A stretch of DNA of 64,000 nt from Gammaproteobacteria bacterium (GCA_009692305.1 SHZK01000008.1:1-64000), one strand, 5' to 3'. Shown: positions 18,763-28,114, counted from the first letter of the stretch. Program-made: numbers and translations. The notes: generated from the sequence alone by a model not told the origin.

Positions 18763-19722
18763 TCAATTATACAGATGGCAGGCGACCTGACGCTCGCTGT
18801 CTTTAAGGGTGATGAGTTGCGGTGTAACGCTACGGCACTGTTCCAGCACTTTCGGGCAGCGATTGGCAAAGCGGCAACCTTGGGGCACATTTACCGGCGA
18901 CGGAATTTCACCCACTATCGCCGTCGAAGGCCGTCTGCGCTCCAGTTCCGGATCAGGCTCGGGATTGGAACCTACCAACACTTCGGTATAAGGGTGCTTT
19001 GGATCGAAATATACGGCATCCGCCTTGCCGATCTCAACCAGTGAACCAAGGTACATTACCGCCATGCGATCACTTACATAGCGCACCATGGAAAGATCAT
19101 GGGCGATGAACAACAAAGTCAGCCCCAGAGTTTCCTTCAGTTCACCCAACAGATTGATAACCTGCGCCTGGACTGAAACATCCAGCGCCGATATGGGCTC
19201 ATCACATACGACGAACTCTGGCTCGAGAATCAACGCGCGCGCGATGCCGATGCGTTGGCGCTGGCCACCCGAGAATTCATGGGAATAACGCGACATGTGC
19301 CCCGCCTGCAATCCCACCCTGACCAGCCATTCCTCGACCCGGGCTTGCACCTGCTTGCTGTCGAGCGTTGAATGCAGGCGCAAACCCTCTGCAATAATTT
19401 CACCCACAGTCATTCTTGGGTTTAGAGACGAATAAGGATCCTGGAATATCATTTGCATCTTCGATGCGAGGCGCTGAAAATCCGCCGGTCTGTACGACTG
19501 TGGCAGGGTTTCGCCGCGAAACTTGACTGACCCGGACGTTTTCCCGTGCAGGCCAACCACCGTTTTGCCAAAGGTGGACTTGCCTGAACCGCTCTCGCCC
19601 ACCAGACCGACAATCTCTTTTTCACCTATGGTCAGCGAGACATCATCGACAGCATGCACGCGCTGTCCGCGACCAATATCAAAGTAGCGCGTCAAATTAA
19701 TTGTTTCTACCAGTGCCGCCAC
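18763..19722 (-). CDS. oppF: Oligopeptide ABC transporter ATPase OppF
   Basis: 319 residues. Walker A is GESGSGKSTFGK, the Q-loop is QDPYSSLNPRMTVGE, the signature is HEFSGGQRQRIG and Walker B is FVVCDEP. The C-terminal oligopeptide/dipeptide extension has CRFANRCPK and C.....C, a cysteine cluster typical of OppF/DppF and probably an iron-sulfur site. It energises peptide import with OppD and is the last gene of the oppABCDF set. The start codon shares one base with the end of oppD. Confidence 0.92.
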   Translation of the reverse strand: MAALVETINLTRYFDIGRGQRVHAVDDVSLTIGEKEIVGLVGESGSGKSTFGKTVVGLHGKTSGSVKFRGETLPQSYRPADFQRLASKMQMIFQDPYSSLNPRMTVGEIIAEGLRLHSTLDSKQVQARVEEWLVRVGLQAGHMSRYSHEFSGGQRQRIGIARALILEPEFVVCDEPISALDVSVQAQVINLLGELKETLGLTLLFIAHDLSMVRYVSDRMAVMYLGSLVEIGKADAVYFDPKHPYTEVLVGSNPEPDPELERRRPSTAIVGEIPSPVNVPQGCRFANRCPKVLEQCRSVTPQLITLKDSERQVACHLYN

Positions 19723-20786
19723 TACGCCCGCTCCCCTACATATAACTCTCGTGGAATCGATGGCGCAGCTGGACTGATGCGGGCTTGCGGATGATGCAAC
19801 CAGCAGCGGCTGAAATGTTGCACCGCGACCTCGAAATTTTCCGGGGGCCGGGAGTCACAGATTTTCATCGAGAAAGGACAGCGCGGGCAGTATCCGCAAC
19901 CGGGTGGCGGCGCGAACAAGTCCGGCGGCGAACCATCGATAGGATTGAGTTTATGCTGCTTGTCCGGATCATTCGTTGGCATCGCCAGCTTCAGTCCGAG
20001 CGTATACGGATGTGCAGAGCGATAAAAAATATCATCCACACTGCCCTGCTCGACGATCTTGCCGGCATACATTACCGCGACCTCGTCAGCCACGCGCGCC
20101 ACCACGCCAAGGTCATGGGTAATCAGTACTATGGCCATGCCAGTCTCGGTCTGTAGATCCTGCAACAAATCCAGAATCTGCGCCTGAATCGTAACGTCGA
20201 GCGCAGTGGTGGGCTCATCGGCAATCAGGATCGATGGCTTGCAGGCAATCGCCATCGCTATCATCGCGCGCTGCAGCATGCCGCCGGAAAACTCGAACGG
20301 ATATTGCCGCGCACGCTTCGCCGCCTCTGGAATTTTGCTGAGCGACAGCAAGTTGATCGCCTCACTGAATGCCCGCTTGTGGCTATAACCCCGATGCTCT
20401 TGCAAGGGTTCTGCAATCTGGTCACCGATGCGCATGGTCGGATTCAGCGACGTCATCGGGTCCTGGAAGATCATGCCTATCTGCGAACCGCGTATGTCTT
20501 TCCCATTGATGACATTGCACCCTAATACTTCGACGCCATTGAGGCGGGCAGAGCCAGCCGTAATTCTTCCGGGAGGCATGGGGATGAGACCCATCAGGCT
20601 CTGTACAGTCACTGATTTACCGCAGCCGGACTCACCGACAATCGCCAGCGTCTTGCCCTTCTCTACCGAGAAACTAACGCCGCGCACGGCCTGCACCGTG
20701 CCGCCGTAGGTGGCAAACTCGACGGCGAGGTCGCGCACCTCCAGTAGCGCCGGAATTGTCTGCGGGGATGTCATCACACCTGTCAT
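19722..20786 (-). CDS. oppD: Oligopeptide ABC transporter ATPase OppD
   Basis: 354 residues. Walker A is GESGCGKSVTVQ, the Q-loop is QDPMTSLNPTMRIGD, the signature is EFSGGMLQRAMI and Walker B is ILIADEPT. The C-terminal part has CGYCPRCPFSMKIC, the cysteine cluster of this subfamily. The start overlaps the oppC stop by four bases (ATGA). It pairs with OppF as the heterodimeric motor of the importer. Confidence 0.93.
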   Translation of the reverse strand: MTGVMTSPQTIPALLEVRDLAVEFATYGGTVQAVRGVSFSVEKGKTLAIVGESGCGKSVTVQSLMGLIPMPPGRITAGSARLNGVEVLGCNVINGKDIRGSQIGMIFQDPMTSLNPTMRIGDQIAEPLQEHRGYSHKRAFSEAINLLSLSKIPEAAKRARQYPFEFSGGMLQRAMIAMAIACKPSILIADEPTTALDVTIQAQILDLLQDLQTETGMAIVLITHDLGVVARVADEVAVMYAGKIVEQGSVDDIFYRSAHPYTLGLKLAMPTNDPDKQHKLNPIDGSPPDLFAPPPGCGYCPRCPFSMKICDSRPPENFEVAVQHFSRCWLHHPQARISPAAPSIPRELYVGERA

Positions 20787-22144
20787 TCAGTATTCCTCAT
20801 GCGCGCATCCAGTGCGTCGCGCAATCCGTCGCCGAGCAGATTGAAGGCAAGCACGGTAATGCTGATCAGCAGTGCCGGAAAGATCAATTCATGGGGGGTG
20901 TTCAACATGGTCTTGATGCCCTCATTGGACATCGAGCCCCATGAAGGAGTCGGCGGCGCTACACCCATGCCGATGAAAGACAGGAATGCCTCTGTGAAAA
21001 TTGCCCTTGGAATCTCGAAGGTCAATGTCACCAATACCACACCGAGAGTGTTAGGCAACATATGCCGGAAGATCAAATAAGATGATTTGGCCCCGAGTAA
21101 CTTGGATGCTTCGACGTAACCCTGTTCGCGAATCTGTAGAATCTGCCCGCGTACCAGGCGGGCGGTGGCCGGCCACAACAGCACGATCATGGCTATCAGC
21201 ATGGGAAATATACCGCTCTCCCCAGGCCCGATGCCAAAAGCGATCTTGAACAGGATCATGAATAACAGGAATGGCAGGGCGACGACGAAATCCGCAAACC
21301 GCATCATCACCTGATCGACCTTGCCGCCGGCGAAACCGGAGACGGCACCGTACACGACGCCCATCAGCACATAAATAAATGGCGCAATAATACCGATGAA
21401 CAACGACACTCTGGCGCCTTCCATCAAACGCGCGAGCATGTCGCGCCCGAGATAGTCGGTGCCCAGCGGATGCAGCGCGACCTGCAAACTATCCCCCAGC
21501 GCGATATCCGCTGCACTGCCCACGAGGCCCTGGGCGAGAGCCTCATTTACAGTAGTTGTGCGACGTACATCAACCCGCAGTGTTTCCGCTACGGTGCCCG
21601 GGCGACCATTTTCAGCCAGTGCCACGACCGAGTAGTAATACGTGCCAGGCCGCAGGTCGAGACGATCCTCGAAATTGAGAGTGCTGTTATCAAAAAATTC
21701 ACCCAGCGGAATACCATAGGCGCGCTCGGGTCCCACTGGATACAGATTGCGATACACCCGATGTCCATAAGCACCTGGCAGCCCCGCCCATTGCAGGCGC
21801 ACCGATTGCGTTGTGGCTGTGTCTGCCAACTGCAGCTCGGCAACTGTTCCGGCGGGGATAACCCAGGGTGTGTACTCTGCAACCACCAGTGCACTGCGAT
21901 CCCGTCCCGGTGGCACACTGATCTGATCCAGATCTTGTGCCGCTGGATTCACTGACCACAGCACCGGACCCAGCAGCGTGAGAATCAACAAGCTGATGAC
22001 AATAAAGAGTGAAACCAACGCGCGCCGGTTGGACTGCAATCGAATCCGCGCGTCCTGCCAATAGGACAGCGACGGTCGCGACAGGGTCTGGGCGTGTTCA
22101 GTGCTGGCCTGGCGGGCAAATTCAGCAGCGGCAATTCCGGTCAT
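20783..22144 (-). CDS. oppC: Oligopeptide ABC permease OppC with inserted FN3-like domain
   Basis: 453 residues against about 300 for E. coli OppC. The first membrane helix (residues 42-64) is followed by ordinary OppC sequence to about residue 80. An extra periplasmic block of about 145 residues comes next, and the standard core resumes at HPLGTDYLGRD (225-235). Within the block, residues 98-194 look like a fibronectin type III fold (SVRLQWAGLPGAYGHRVYRN, then LRPGTYYYSVVALAENGRPG). The rest has the GARVSLFIG, EAA loop (EASKLLGAKSSYLIFRHMLPN) and C-terminal helices. The insertion may contact the binding protein or envelope. Confidence 0.9.
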   Translation of the reverse strand: MTGIAAAEFARQASTEHAQTLSRPSLSYWQDARIRLQSNRRALVSLFIVISLLILTLLGPVLWSVNPAAQDLDQISVPPGRDRSALVVAEYTPWVIPAGTVAELQLADTATTQSVRLQWAGLPGAYGHRVYRNLYPVGPERAYGIPLGEFFDNSTLNFEDRLDLRPGTYYYSVVALAENGRPGTVAETLRVDVRRTTTVNEALAQGLVGSAADIALGDSLQVALHPLGTDYLGRDMLARLMEGARVSLFIGIIAPFIYVLMGVVYGAVSGFAGGKVDQVMMRFADFVVALPFLLFMILFKIAFGIGPGESGIFPMLIAMIVLLWPATARLVRGQILQIREQGYVEASKLLGAKSSYLIFRHMLPNTLGVVLVTLTFEIPRAIFTEAFLSFIGMGVAPPTPSWGSMSNEGIKTMLNTPHELIFPALLISITVLAFNLLGDGLRDALDARMRNTE

Positions 22145-23076
22145 CAGCTCATCCTCACGCGGGGATCGATGAAGCCGTAGATCACGTCAACCAGAATTAC
22201 CATAAAGACGAGGAAAGTCCCGTAAAACACCGTAGTACCCATAATCACCGTGTAATCCAGCTGTTGCACCGCCTCGACGAAGAAGCGACCGAGGCCGGGA
22301 ATGGCGAACACGATCTCGACCACGAAACCACCAGTGGTAATGGCGGCGATGGACGGTCCGAGCACGGTAATCACCGGCAGTACCGCATTACGCAGTTGAT
22401 GCCTGGCGAATATCCGCGCCGGCGGTACCCCCTTCGATTTCGCCGTGCGTACGAAATCGGAGTTAACGATCTCCAGCATGGAAGAACGCATCAGACGCGT
22501 GAGATATGCCATGGTCGATAGCCCCAACACGAGTGCCGGCACTAACATATGATAAATGGTTCCCCAGCCGGCCACTGGCAGGACTGTAGTTCCCGCCAGG
22601 TTGTTAAGAGTCACGATGCCAAGCTGGCTGATCGCGGCAATCACGAAACTTGGCACCGAGATGCCGAGTATCACCAGAAACATGATCAGGTAGTCGGGCA
22701 GACGATTGCGATACAAGGCCGTTAAGGATCCCCACAGAATGCCACCCACAGCGGCGATGATCACCGCGAGCACGCCGAGAATGGCCGACACCGGAAAATG
22801 CTCGCGAATGATGTCATTGACCTCGCGATTTTCCTGCGCGAAGGAGATACCAAAATCACCGCGAACAATATTTTTCAGATAGATGAAGTACTGGGTAGTA
22901 ACCGGTTGGTCGAGGCCGTATTTGGCCTCGAGGTTGGCGCGAATAGTGGGAGTCGTGGCACGCTCATTTAACAGGGGATCACCGGGCACATTGTGCATGG
23001 CGAAGAAAGTCGCGGTGGCTATAAACCAGACCGTGATCAATCCCTGTATCAAGCGCTTGCCGATATACCACAACAT
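22144..23076 (-). CDS. oppB: Oligopeptide ABC permease OppB
   Basis: 310 residues, the normal length. It begins MLWYIGKRLIQGLITVWFIAT (first helix), followed by GDPLLNERATTPTI and the EAA loop FVRTAKSKGVPPARIFARHQLRNAVLP that docks on the ATPase. It ends GFIDPRVRMS, the typical OppB/DppB finish. It forms the membrane channel with OppC; its last base is the first base of oppC. Confidence 0.93.
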   Translation of the reverse strand: MLWYIGKRLIQGLITVWFIATATFFAMHNVPGDPLLNERATTPTIRANLEAKYGLDQPVTTQYFIYLKNIVRGDFGISFAQENREVNDIIREHFPVSAILGVLAVIIAAVGGILWGSLTALYRNRLPDYLIMFLVILGISVPSFVIAAISQLGIVTLNNLAGTTVLPVAGWGTIYHMLVPALVLGLSTMAYLTRLMRSSMLEIVNSDFVRTAKSKGVPPARIFARHQLRNAVLPVITVLGPSIAAITTGGFVVEIVFAIPGLGRFFVEAVQQLDYTVIMGTTVFYGTFLVFMVILVDVIYGFIDPRVRMS

Positions 23077-23121
23077 GATGTCTGACTCGCTCAGTTACTG
23101 CATTGCGATTTGGCGTATTCG

Positions 23122-24831
23122 TTAGTCAGACGAAACATCAATGTACGCATAGTTATAGTCTATTTCCGGTCCAACCGAACGCCGCCGAAATCCCTTCAGA
23201 CGCGGATCGACCACGAATGACCAGCCCCGTTCATACATGGGAATCATCGCTACGTCATCGTAGACGAGTTGTTGAATTCTGCCGAAGGCATCCATGCGCT
23301 CCTTCTGGTCGAGCGAGGTCTGGGCAATTCGTACATCAGCATCCATGTCGGCGCTCGCGTAGCGTCCGCGATTCTGCAGGTTCCAGGATGCGAAGAATTC
23401 GCCATAAGTGAGCGCATCGTCATAGTCCGGCGCCCAGCCAGCGACGGTAATGTCAAAATCGCCTGCGGTCATTTTCGCGAGCCGCTGTTTGAAGATCTGT
23501 GAATCGATACGAATCTCCAATCCGAGCCGCTGGCGATACAGTTCCTGATAATAGGTCGCCGCCAGTTGTGATACTGGCTGCGCATCGACGAGCAACACCA
23601 GCGGCGGAATGGCAGCAAGGCCCAGTTCCTGCTTCGCCAGCTCCAGATGATGGCGCGCCTTCTCCAGATCCATCTGGTGTTTGGGGGCCGCATATTCTTC
23701 ACGGAATTTCTCTTTAACACCGCCTACCCAAACCGGAAACAGGCTCGCTGCCGGCAGGAAAGCAGCATCCTTCAATGCCTTGTTAACGAGTTCGACAGGA
23801 TCCTGCGCATAGAGCATTGCCTTGCGCAGATTCAGGTTGTCAGTGACCCTTCCTGGCCGGTGATTGAACACCACAAAAAACACGGTGCCATCCATCGCCC
23901 GATCGATCTGCCAGTGCGCGGCCATGGCACTCGGCAACATCGGTGACTCCAGATGCGTGTCGGCAATCTGTCCATCCTTGAACAGGTTCAGTTTCGCGTT
24001 CGTATCAGCAGTGATGTACGCCACGCGAATCTCATCCAGAAAGCCGCGCTTGTCGTTCCAGTAGTACGGGTTCTTCTTCCAGATCATCGACGCGCTATGC
24101 ACCCATTCGGTAATCATGTAAGGACCGTTATAGAGCAGCTCATCGGCGTCGGCGCCATAGCGACCGTCGGTGCGCTCATAGAAATCTTCACGCACCGGGA
24201 AATAGGTTACGAACGCAACCAGCTTGTCGAAATACGGTGTCGCCTGTTCGAATTCCACTTCCAGTAATCGATCATTGACCGCGCGCACGCCGAGCGTCTC
24301 TTTCGGTAGTTGTCCGGTATTGATCGCTTCGGCATTTTTGATGGAATAAAAGATGAAGGAATATTCAGACGCAGTGGCAGGATCAATGGCGCGTTTCCAG
24401 GCGAATTCGAAATCGTGCGCGGTAACCGGTTGCCCATCACTCCAGCGTGCATCCTCACGCAGCCAGAATGTGGCGCCGTCGGTGCGAATCTCCCAACGCT
24501 CAGCCACGCCGGGCGTTAACTGTGCTTCCTCGTCATAGGCAATGAGCCCTTCGAAGGCATGGGACAGGACGATAACGCTGGCACCGTCGGTAGAGCGGCC
24601 CGTGTCAAGCTGCGGCGGCTCTTCGCGCAACGCAATGGTGATCGAATTGTTGGCAACATTAATGCCCATGTCAGCGCCATTGCTGCCAGTATGACCGGCG
24701 GCGATAGCCAACAGGTAAACCACCACAGCAAGCGTCACTACGGCATATAGCGCATAGACCGCGAGCTGCTTGCCCGCTGAACGCGTGAAGTTATCGTTCC
24801 TGTCCGCAATTGGCGTACTGTTTTCGATCAT
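23122..24831 (-). CDS. oppA: Oligopeptide-binding protein OppA, apparently membrane-anchored
   Basis: 569 residues of the SBP_bac_5 family: ALREEPPQLDTGRSTDG, LRKAMLYAQDPVELVNKA and the C-terminal MYERGWSFVVDPRLKGF blocks match peptide-binding proteins. The N-terminus has about 22 polar residues, then one hydrophobic helix (QLAVYALYAVVTLAVVVYLLA, 22-43) with no clear cleavage site or lipobox Cys. It may therefore stay anchored as a type II membrane protein instead of floating free. It is the first gene of the opp operon, 45 bases before oppB. Confidence 0.9.
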   Translation of the reverse strand: MIENSTPIADRNDNFTRSAGKQLAVYALYAVVTLAVVVYLLAIAAGHTGSNGADMGINVANNSITIALREEPPQLDTGRSTDGASVIVLSHAFEGLIAYDEEAQLTPGVAERWEIRTDGATFWLREDARWSDGQPVTAHDFEFAWKRAIDPATASEYSFIFYSIKNAEAINTGQLPKETLGVRAVNDRLLEVEFEQATPYFDKLVAFVTYFPVREDFYERTDGRYGADADELLYNGPYMITEWVHSASMIWKKNPYYWNDKRGFLDEIRVAYITADTNAKLNLFKDGQIADTHLESPMLPSAMAAHWQIDRAMDGTVFFVVFNHRPGRVTDNLNLRKAMLYAQDPVELVNKALKDAAFLPAASLFPVWVGGVKEKFREEYAAPKHQMDLEKARHHLELAKQELGLAAIPPLVLLVDAQPVSQLAATYYQELYRQRLGLEIRIDSQIFKQRLAKMTAGDFDITVAGWAPDYDDALTYGEFFASWNLQNRGRYASADMDADVRIAQTSLDQKERMDAFGRIQQLVYDDVAMIPMYERGWSFVVDPRLKGFRRRSVGPEIDYNYAYIDVSSD

Positions 24832-24916
24832 GGCGATCCATCTCTACAACAAAATCGAGGATACCTTAGTCCCCTGCCTGCAACAACCGAAGGGCTGGCA
24901 GAGGGCCATTGCTGGC

Positions 24917-25300
24917 TTAGATGAGTGTGCGAACGACGTGAAACAGTGATCCGAGCACCAGAATTACATTGGCGACGAAACCCAACAGAAAACCCGGTCC
25001 GCGTTTGGCAGCGTCTTTTACATAGCCCAGGAAATACAGGGGACGCCCAACCAGAAACAGCACACCAATTCCGGCAGCCCAGGTGGGGCTGGAGTAATGA
25101 CTGAAGATCAGTATCGCCGGAATGAAAATCACCAATTGTTCCAGCGTGTTCATCTGCACGCGATAATAGCGCTCGAAATCCGCATTGCCCGATACGGCGG
25201 GAGCGGCGACTCCAAACTTGCCTCGTGCCCAACCGACAAAGCCGGTAAACACCATATATTCAATCAATGCCACTGTGATTACTAATGCGACCGATTCCAT
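24917..25300 (-). CDS. MAPEG family membrane protein
   Basis: 127 residues from the ATG at 25300, which has GGGGGG upstream; an earlier ATG at 25348 adds a non-homologous tail. Four hydrophobic helices surround the family motif FERYYRVQMNTLEQLVIF and GRPLYFLGYVKDAAKRGPGF. MAPEG proteins are glutathione-dependent transferases/peroxidases in membranes; bacterial members are mostly uncharacterised. It sits upstream of the opp operon on the same strand but is separated by 85 bases. Confidence 0.88.
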   Translation of the reverse strand: MESVALVITVALIEYMVFTGFVGWARGKFGVAAPAVSGNADFERYYRVQMNTLEQLVIFIPAILIFSHYSSPTWAAGIGVLFLVGRPLYFLGYVKDAAKRGPGFLLGFVANVILVLGSLFHVVRTLI

Positions 25301-25398
25301 TTTAATTCCCCCTGGTTGTAATTGTGTAGCGGATCTCATTGAGCGCACAAAATTGTGTGCAGATAAGGTTTATTAGTTCTTTTCTACTGCATTATTTT

Positions 25399-26175
25399 TT
25401 ACTTCGTTTCATTAATGCGTGACAGATATTCCTGCGAGTTCGTCGACTCTATGTGCGGGAATTTGATTGAAGAATGCATATCCCGCATGCGTATGTTAAG
25501 CAAACCGTGCGCGGAATATAACAGGGAATCTGTGATGATATTGTCCATATCACATTCCTTCGCCAATTTCAGAATGCGATCAAAACCTACGACAAAATTT
25601 TCCGAATGCCGCTGTCTGATCTCCGTGCCATAAAACAGCTCTTTCATCTGCTCAGCATTGAGTATCGTTTGCATGACGAGAAACATGCGGGAAAAAACCT
25701 CAAAATCGCCGCTGGCAAACTGCTTCCACATATCGCCCAATTGCTCCGAGTTGTAGTTGTTATTACCTACCGGACCCTGACTGGAAATAAACAGCAGACC
25801 CGAAATCGCTCCAAGCTGGCGGCGAGTGCCGTCGGCTATCTTGAAGAACGTCTCCTGACGCGCATTGAGTTATGTTGCTGCTATCGCCTGAGTCTGTTTT
25901 TCCGAATTCAGGTTATTGCAGCGCAATTCCTCATTGTTCTGGGCCAACACTGACTGCTGGATAAACAAGCCGATGACCAGCCAGAGGAATGCGAGAAAGC
26001 CGAAGGCGCCTTCGAGGAAGGTACCCATTTCCTCTATCGACAAATCAATGAATGAGCCCCAACCCACATTGCGGGCGATGTAGATTCCCAGAAAGACGAA
26101 CCACAAGAAGGTGAGTATCAGGCCAAATATAATGCGCCAGTCTCTCGGTAGTTTGGGTAGTTCGATCCGTTGCAA
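25399..26175 (-). pseudogene. Two-helix membrane protein gene interrupted by one in-frame TAA
   Basis: One reading frame of 258 codons runs from the ATG at 26175 to a stop at 25399, with a single internal TAA at 25870-25872 (codon 102). Upstream part: two membrane helices (about 16-34 and 57-73), then polar helix (QNNEELRCNNLN). Downstream part reads LNARQETFFKIADG, RRQLGAISGLLFISSQG, and DFEVFSRMFLVMQTIL, continuing the same soluble domain without a shift. A CAA-to-TAA change would explain it. The family is an uncharacterised proteobacterial two-helix protein that I know only by pattern. It may be a recent nonsense allele, a sequencing error, or two polypeptides. Confidence 0.75.
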
Positions 26176-26324
26176 GCAGGAATTCCTCGATCATGGCGCT
26201 CGCAGAAAGCGCAATTCGATGTGCTACTAGTGGGGATTGATAGTAGTCGAAGCCTTGGCAATGGTCTACTTCGAGTGCGCTTAGGGCTGCTAGCTCTATC
26301 CTTTGGAACTAATCCTTCGAGTCG

Positions 26325-26416
26325 CACTACGGACTGCCAGCTCCAACCACTGGCGCCGGCCCTCCGGGCTGCCCTCGCTGCGCCTTTGACGTGGTCTCCA
26401 CTGGCAGTCCGTAGTG
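26325..26416. repeat. Inverted repeat with perfect 16-base arms
   Basis: CACTACGGACTGCCAG at 26325-26340 is matched by its exact reverse complement at 26401-26416, with 60 GC-rich bases between. Partial pairing continues inward (CTCCAACCAC against TGGAGACCAC). This may be a MITE-like remnant or a structured RNA; no terminator T-tract follows. Confidence 0.75.
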
Positions 26417-26546
26417 CTAGTCGATCGAGCACATATGAATGATCAGGTGGCTTCGAAAGAAGAGTAATTCAAGTTTCGAGTTTCGTATTTGGTATTTCGC
26501 GTTCGAGTTCTGCTTTTCAATTTGCAGAGTGGGAACTGCGAGCGCA

Positions 26547-26682
26547 GGGTTAGGGGATTGTGTTGGCTCGGCGATCCAAGCGCAGCACCGACTGACCGAG
26601 GAAGACCGCCTTACAGGGCTTCCGACCGAGGGAGGGCACCCCGGAGGGGGCAAGCTGCCGAGCGGACACAAACCCCTTACCC
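26547..26682. repeat. 136-base imperfect inverted-repeat element
   Basis: Two 26-base arms, 26547-26572 and 26657-26682, pair with four mismatches (GGGT.AGGGG.TTGTGT..GCTCGGC pattern). The interior holds a smaller hairpin (GGAAG.../CTTCC) near 26600-26622. Length and shape fit a non-autonomous mobile element or an intergenic RNA; no transposase is nearby. Confidence 0.65.
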
Positions 26683-26685
26683 GGC

Positions 26686-26731
26686 GCGATCCAGCCACAT
26701 CAATTTAACCTAAGCGATCCAGCCGCATCAA
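26686..26731. repeat. Direct repeat of 18 bases
   Basis: GCGATCCAGCCACATCAA (26686-26703) and GCGATCCAGCCGCATCAA (26714-26731) differ at one base and start 28 bases apart. A shorter relative, GCGATCCAAGCGCAGCA, occurs at 26571-26587 inside the inverted-repeat element, so the unit may belong to it. Confidence 0.7.
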
Positions 26732-26780
26732 ATAACCCAAAGTGAAATGAATCCCGCCCCATCTATTGTCCGTGATTTCG

Positions 26781-26810
26781 TCGTGAAATTTCGGGCACAT
26801 CACGTATAAT
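26781..26810 (+). promoter_or_regulatory. Candidate sigma-70 promoter for xseB-ispA-dxs
   Basis: A perfect -10 box TATAAT lies at 26805-26810, 18 bases after a weak -35-like TCGTGA at 26781-26786. The xseB start codon follows 33 bases later. Found by eye only. Confidence 0.5.
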
Positions 26811-26843
26811 CCTGCCTAACCTTGCAAGCGAGCTTTTAACAAT

Positions 26844-27086
26844 ATGGCAAAGAAAAAAACCACCGGCTTCGATTTTGAGAATGCGCTGGAACAACTGGAG
26901 GCGCTGGTCACTGCGATGGAAGCCGGTGAGCTCAGTCTGGAAGAATCGCTGCACGCATTCGAAAAAGGCATCAAGCTGACCCGCGAATGCCAGACCGCAT
27001 TGAAGCAGGCAGAACAGAAAGTACAGGTCCTGATCAACGAAAATGGTGATACCGAACCGCTCGATATCGACGTTACCGACGCTTGA
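26844..27086 (+). CDS. xseB: Exodeoxyribonuclease VII small subunit
   Basis: 80 residues, the family length. The core reads [20 protein letters not shown], then [20 protein letters not shown] and [15 protein letters not shown], the signature of XseB. With XseA it degrades single-stranded DNA into short oligonucleotides in the cytoplasm. The large subunit is not in the window. It leads the conserved xseB-ispA-dxs order, with ispA beginning 31 bases after its stop. Confidence 0.95.
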   Translation: MAKKKTTGFDFENALEQLEALVTAMEAGELSLEESLHAFEKGIKLTRECQTALKQAEQKVQVLINENGDTEPLDIDVTDA

Positions 27087-27117
27087 ATTCCGCCAACAAA
27101 CCAAGCCACAAGTACCT

Positions 27118-28023
27118 ATGAGCGCTAATCCCTCCCAGGCCTTCGAACAATTTCTGATTGAAAGTCAGCAGCGTGTGCAACAGCTACTCGCAGACCAGTT
27201 TGCAACTGCGGCCCCCAGTCTGCGCTTAGGCCAGGCCATGGCGTATGCAAGCTTGGGCAGCGGCAAGCGGATTCGACCGGTGCTGGTGTACGGCAGTGCC
27301 CTGGCGGTTGGCGGCCAGCTTAATGTCGCTGCAGATCGAGCGGCCGCGGCGGTGGAGCTCATTCACAGTTACTCACTGGTGCACGATGACTTGCCGGCCA
27401 TGGATGACGATGCGCTGAGACGGGGTCAGCCCACGGTACATAAAGCTTTCGATGAGGCCACTGCCATCCTGGTAGGGGATGGCCTGCAAGCACTCGCTTT
27501 CAACTTATTGAGTAAGCCGGACGCGGGCATGCAGTCGGCAGCGCAACTGCAGATGATCAACATTTTGAGTGATGCCGCAGGCGCGCTGGGCATGGTGGGT
27601 GGCCAGGCACTGGATTTCGAGGCCATGGGTAAAAGCGCGACCCTTGCGCAACTGGAAACCATGCATATGCTCAAGACCGGGGCCTTGATTCGCGCCAGCG
27701 TCTTGCTGGGAGGCTTGAGTCACGCCGGTACCAGCCCGGCCCAATTGTCAGCGCTGGAACTGTATGCCAACAATATCGGCCTGGCGTTTCAGGTGCGGGA
27801 CGACATTCTCGATGAGACCAGCGATACCCTGACTCTGGGCAAGCCACAAGGCTCGGATCGCGCCTCGAACAAGCCGACTTACCTGACTTTGCTGGGCGTT
27901 GCCGGTGCCCGCGACAAGGCCAAAGCCCTGGCCCAGGCGGCAATTGCGGCCCTGGAAAGGTTTCCGGCAGCGGCCAACCATTTACGCACTCTTGCTTCCT
28001 ATATAGTCAGCCGCTTGCATTAA
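27118..28023 (+). CDS. ispA: Farnesyl diphosphate synthase
   Basis: 301 residues from the ATG at 27118; a longer frame from 27043 runs into xseB and is not used. The two aspartate-rich magnesium/diphosphate sites are HDDLPAMDDDALRRG and VRDDILDETSD; GSGKRIRPVL binds the allylic or isopentenyl diphosphate. The enzyme makes C15 farnesyl diphosphate for quinones, undecaprenyl phosphate and other terpenoids. It sits between xseB and dxs, so precursor synthesis and chain building are co-expressed. Confidence 0.96.
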   Translation: MSANPSQAFEQFLIESQQRVQQLLADQFATAAPSLRLGQAMAYASLGSGKRIRPVLVYGSALAVGGQLNVAADRAAAAVELIHSYSLVHDDLPAMDDDALRRGQPTVHKAFDEATAILVGDGLQALAFNLLSKPDAGMQSAAQLQMINILSDAAGALGMVGGQALDFEAMGKSATLAQLETMHMLKTGALIRASVLLGGLSHAGTSPAQLSALELYANNIGLAFQVRDDILDETSDTLTLGKPQGSDRASNKPTYLTLLGVAGARDKAKALAQAAIAALERFPAAANHLRTLASYIVSRLH

Positions 28024-28114
28024 CCCCGAACTATCCCAAGTCGATTTCCGCACAAACTCGGAATTAAGCTGCCGTTAGTTTACCATTCGCCAACTCTGGA
28101 GTTGAAATAGTCCG

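Larger units (their letters stand above)
26176..26780. other. Gene-free repeat island between the broken gene and xseB
   Basis: About 600 bases with no supportable gene. It contains two separate large inverted repeats and a short direct repeat, listed on their own, all upstream of the xseB promoter. Composition and purine-rich runs (GGGAGGGCACCCCGGAGGGGG) differ from the flanking genes. Confidence 0.6.

Noticed and set aside
26547..26682. Integron attC site
   Set aside because: The arms do not carry the RYYYAAC/GTTRRRY core in the right orientation and no integrase is present.
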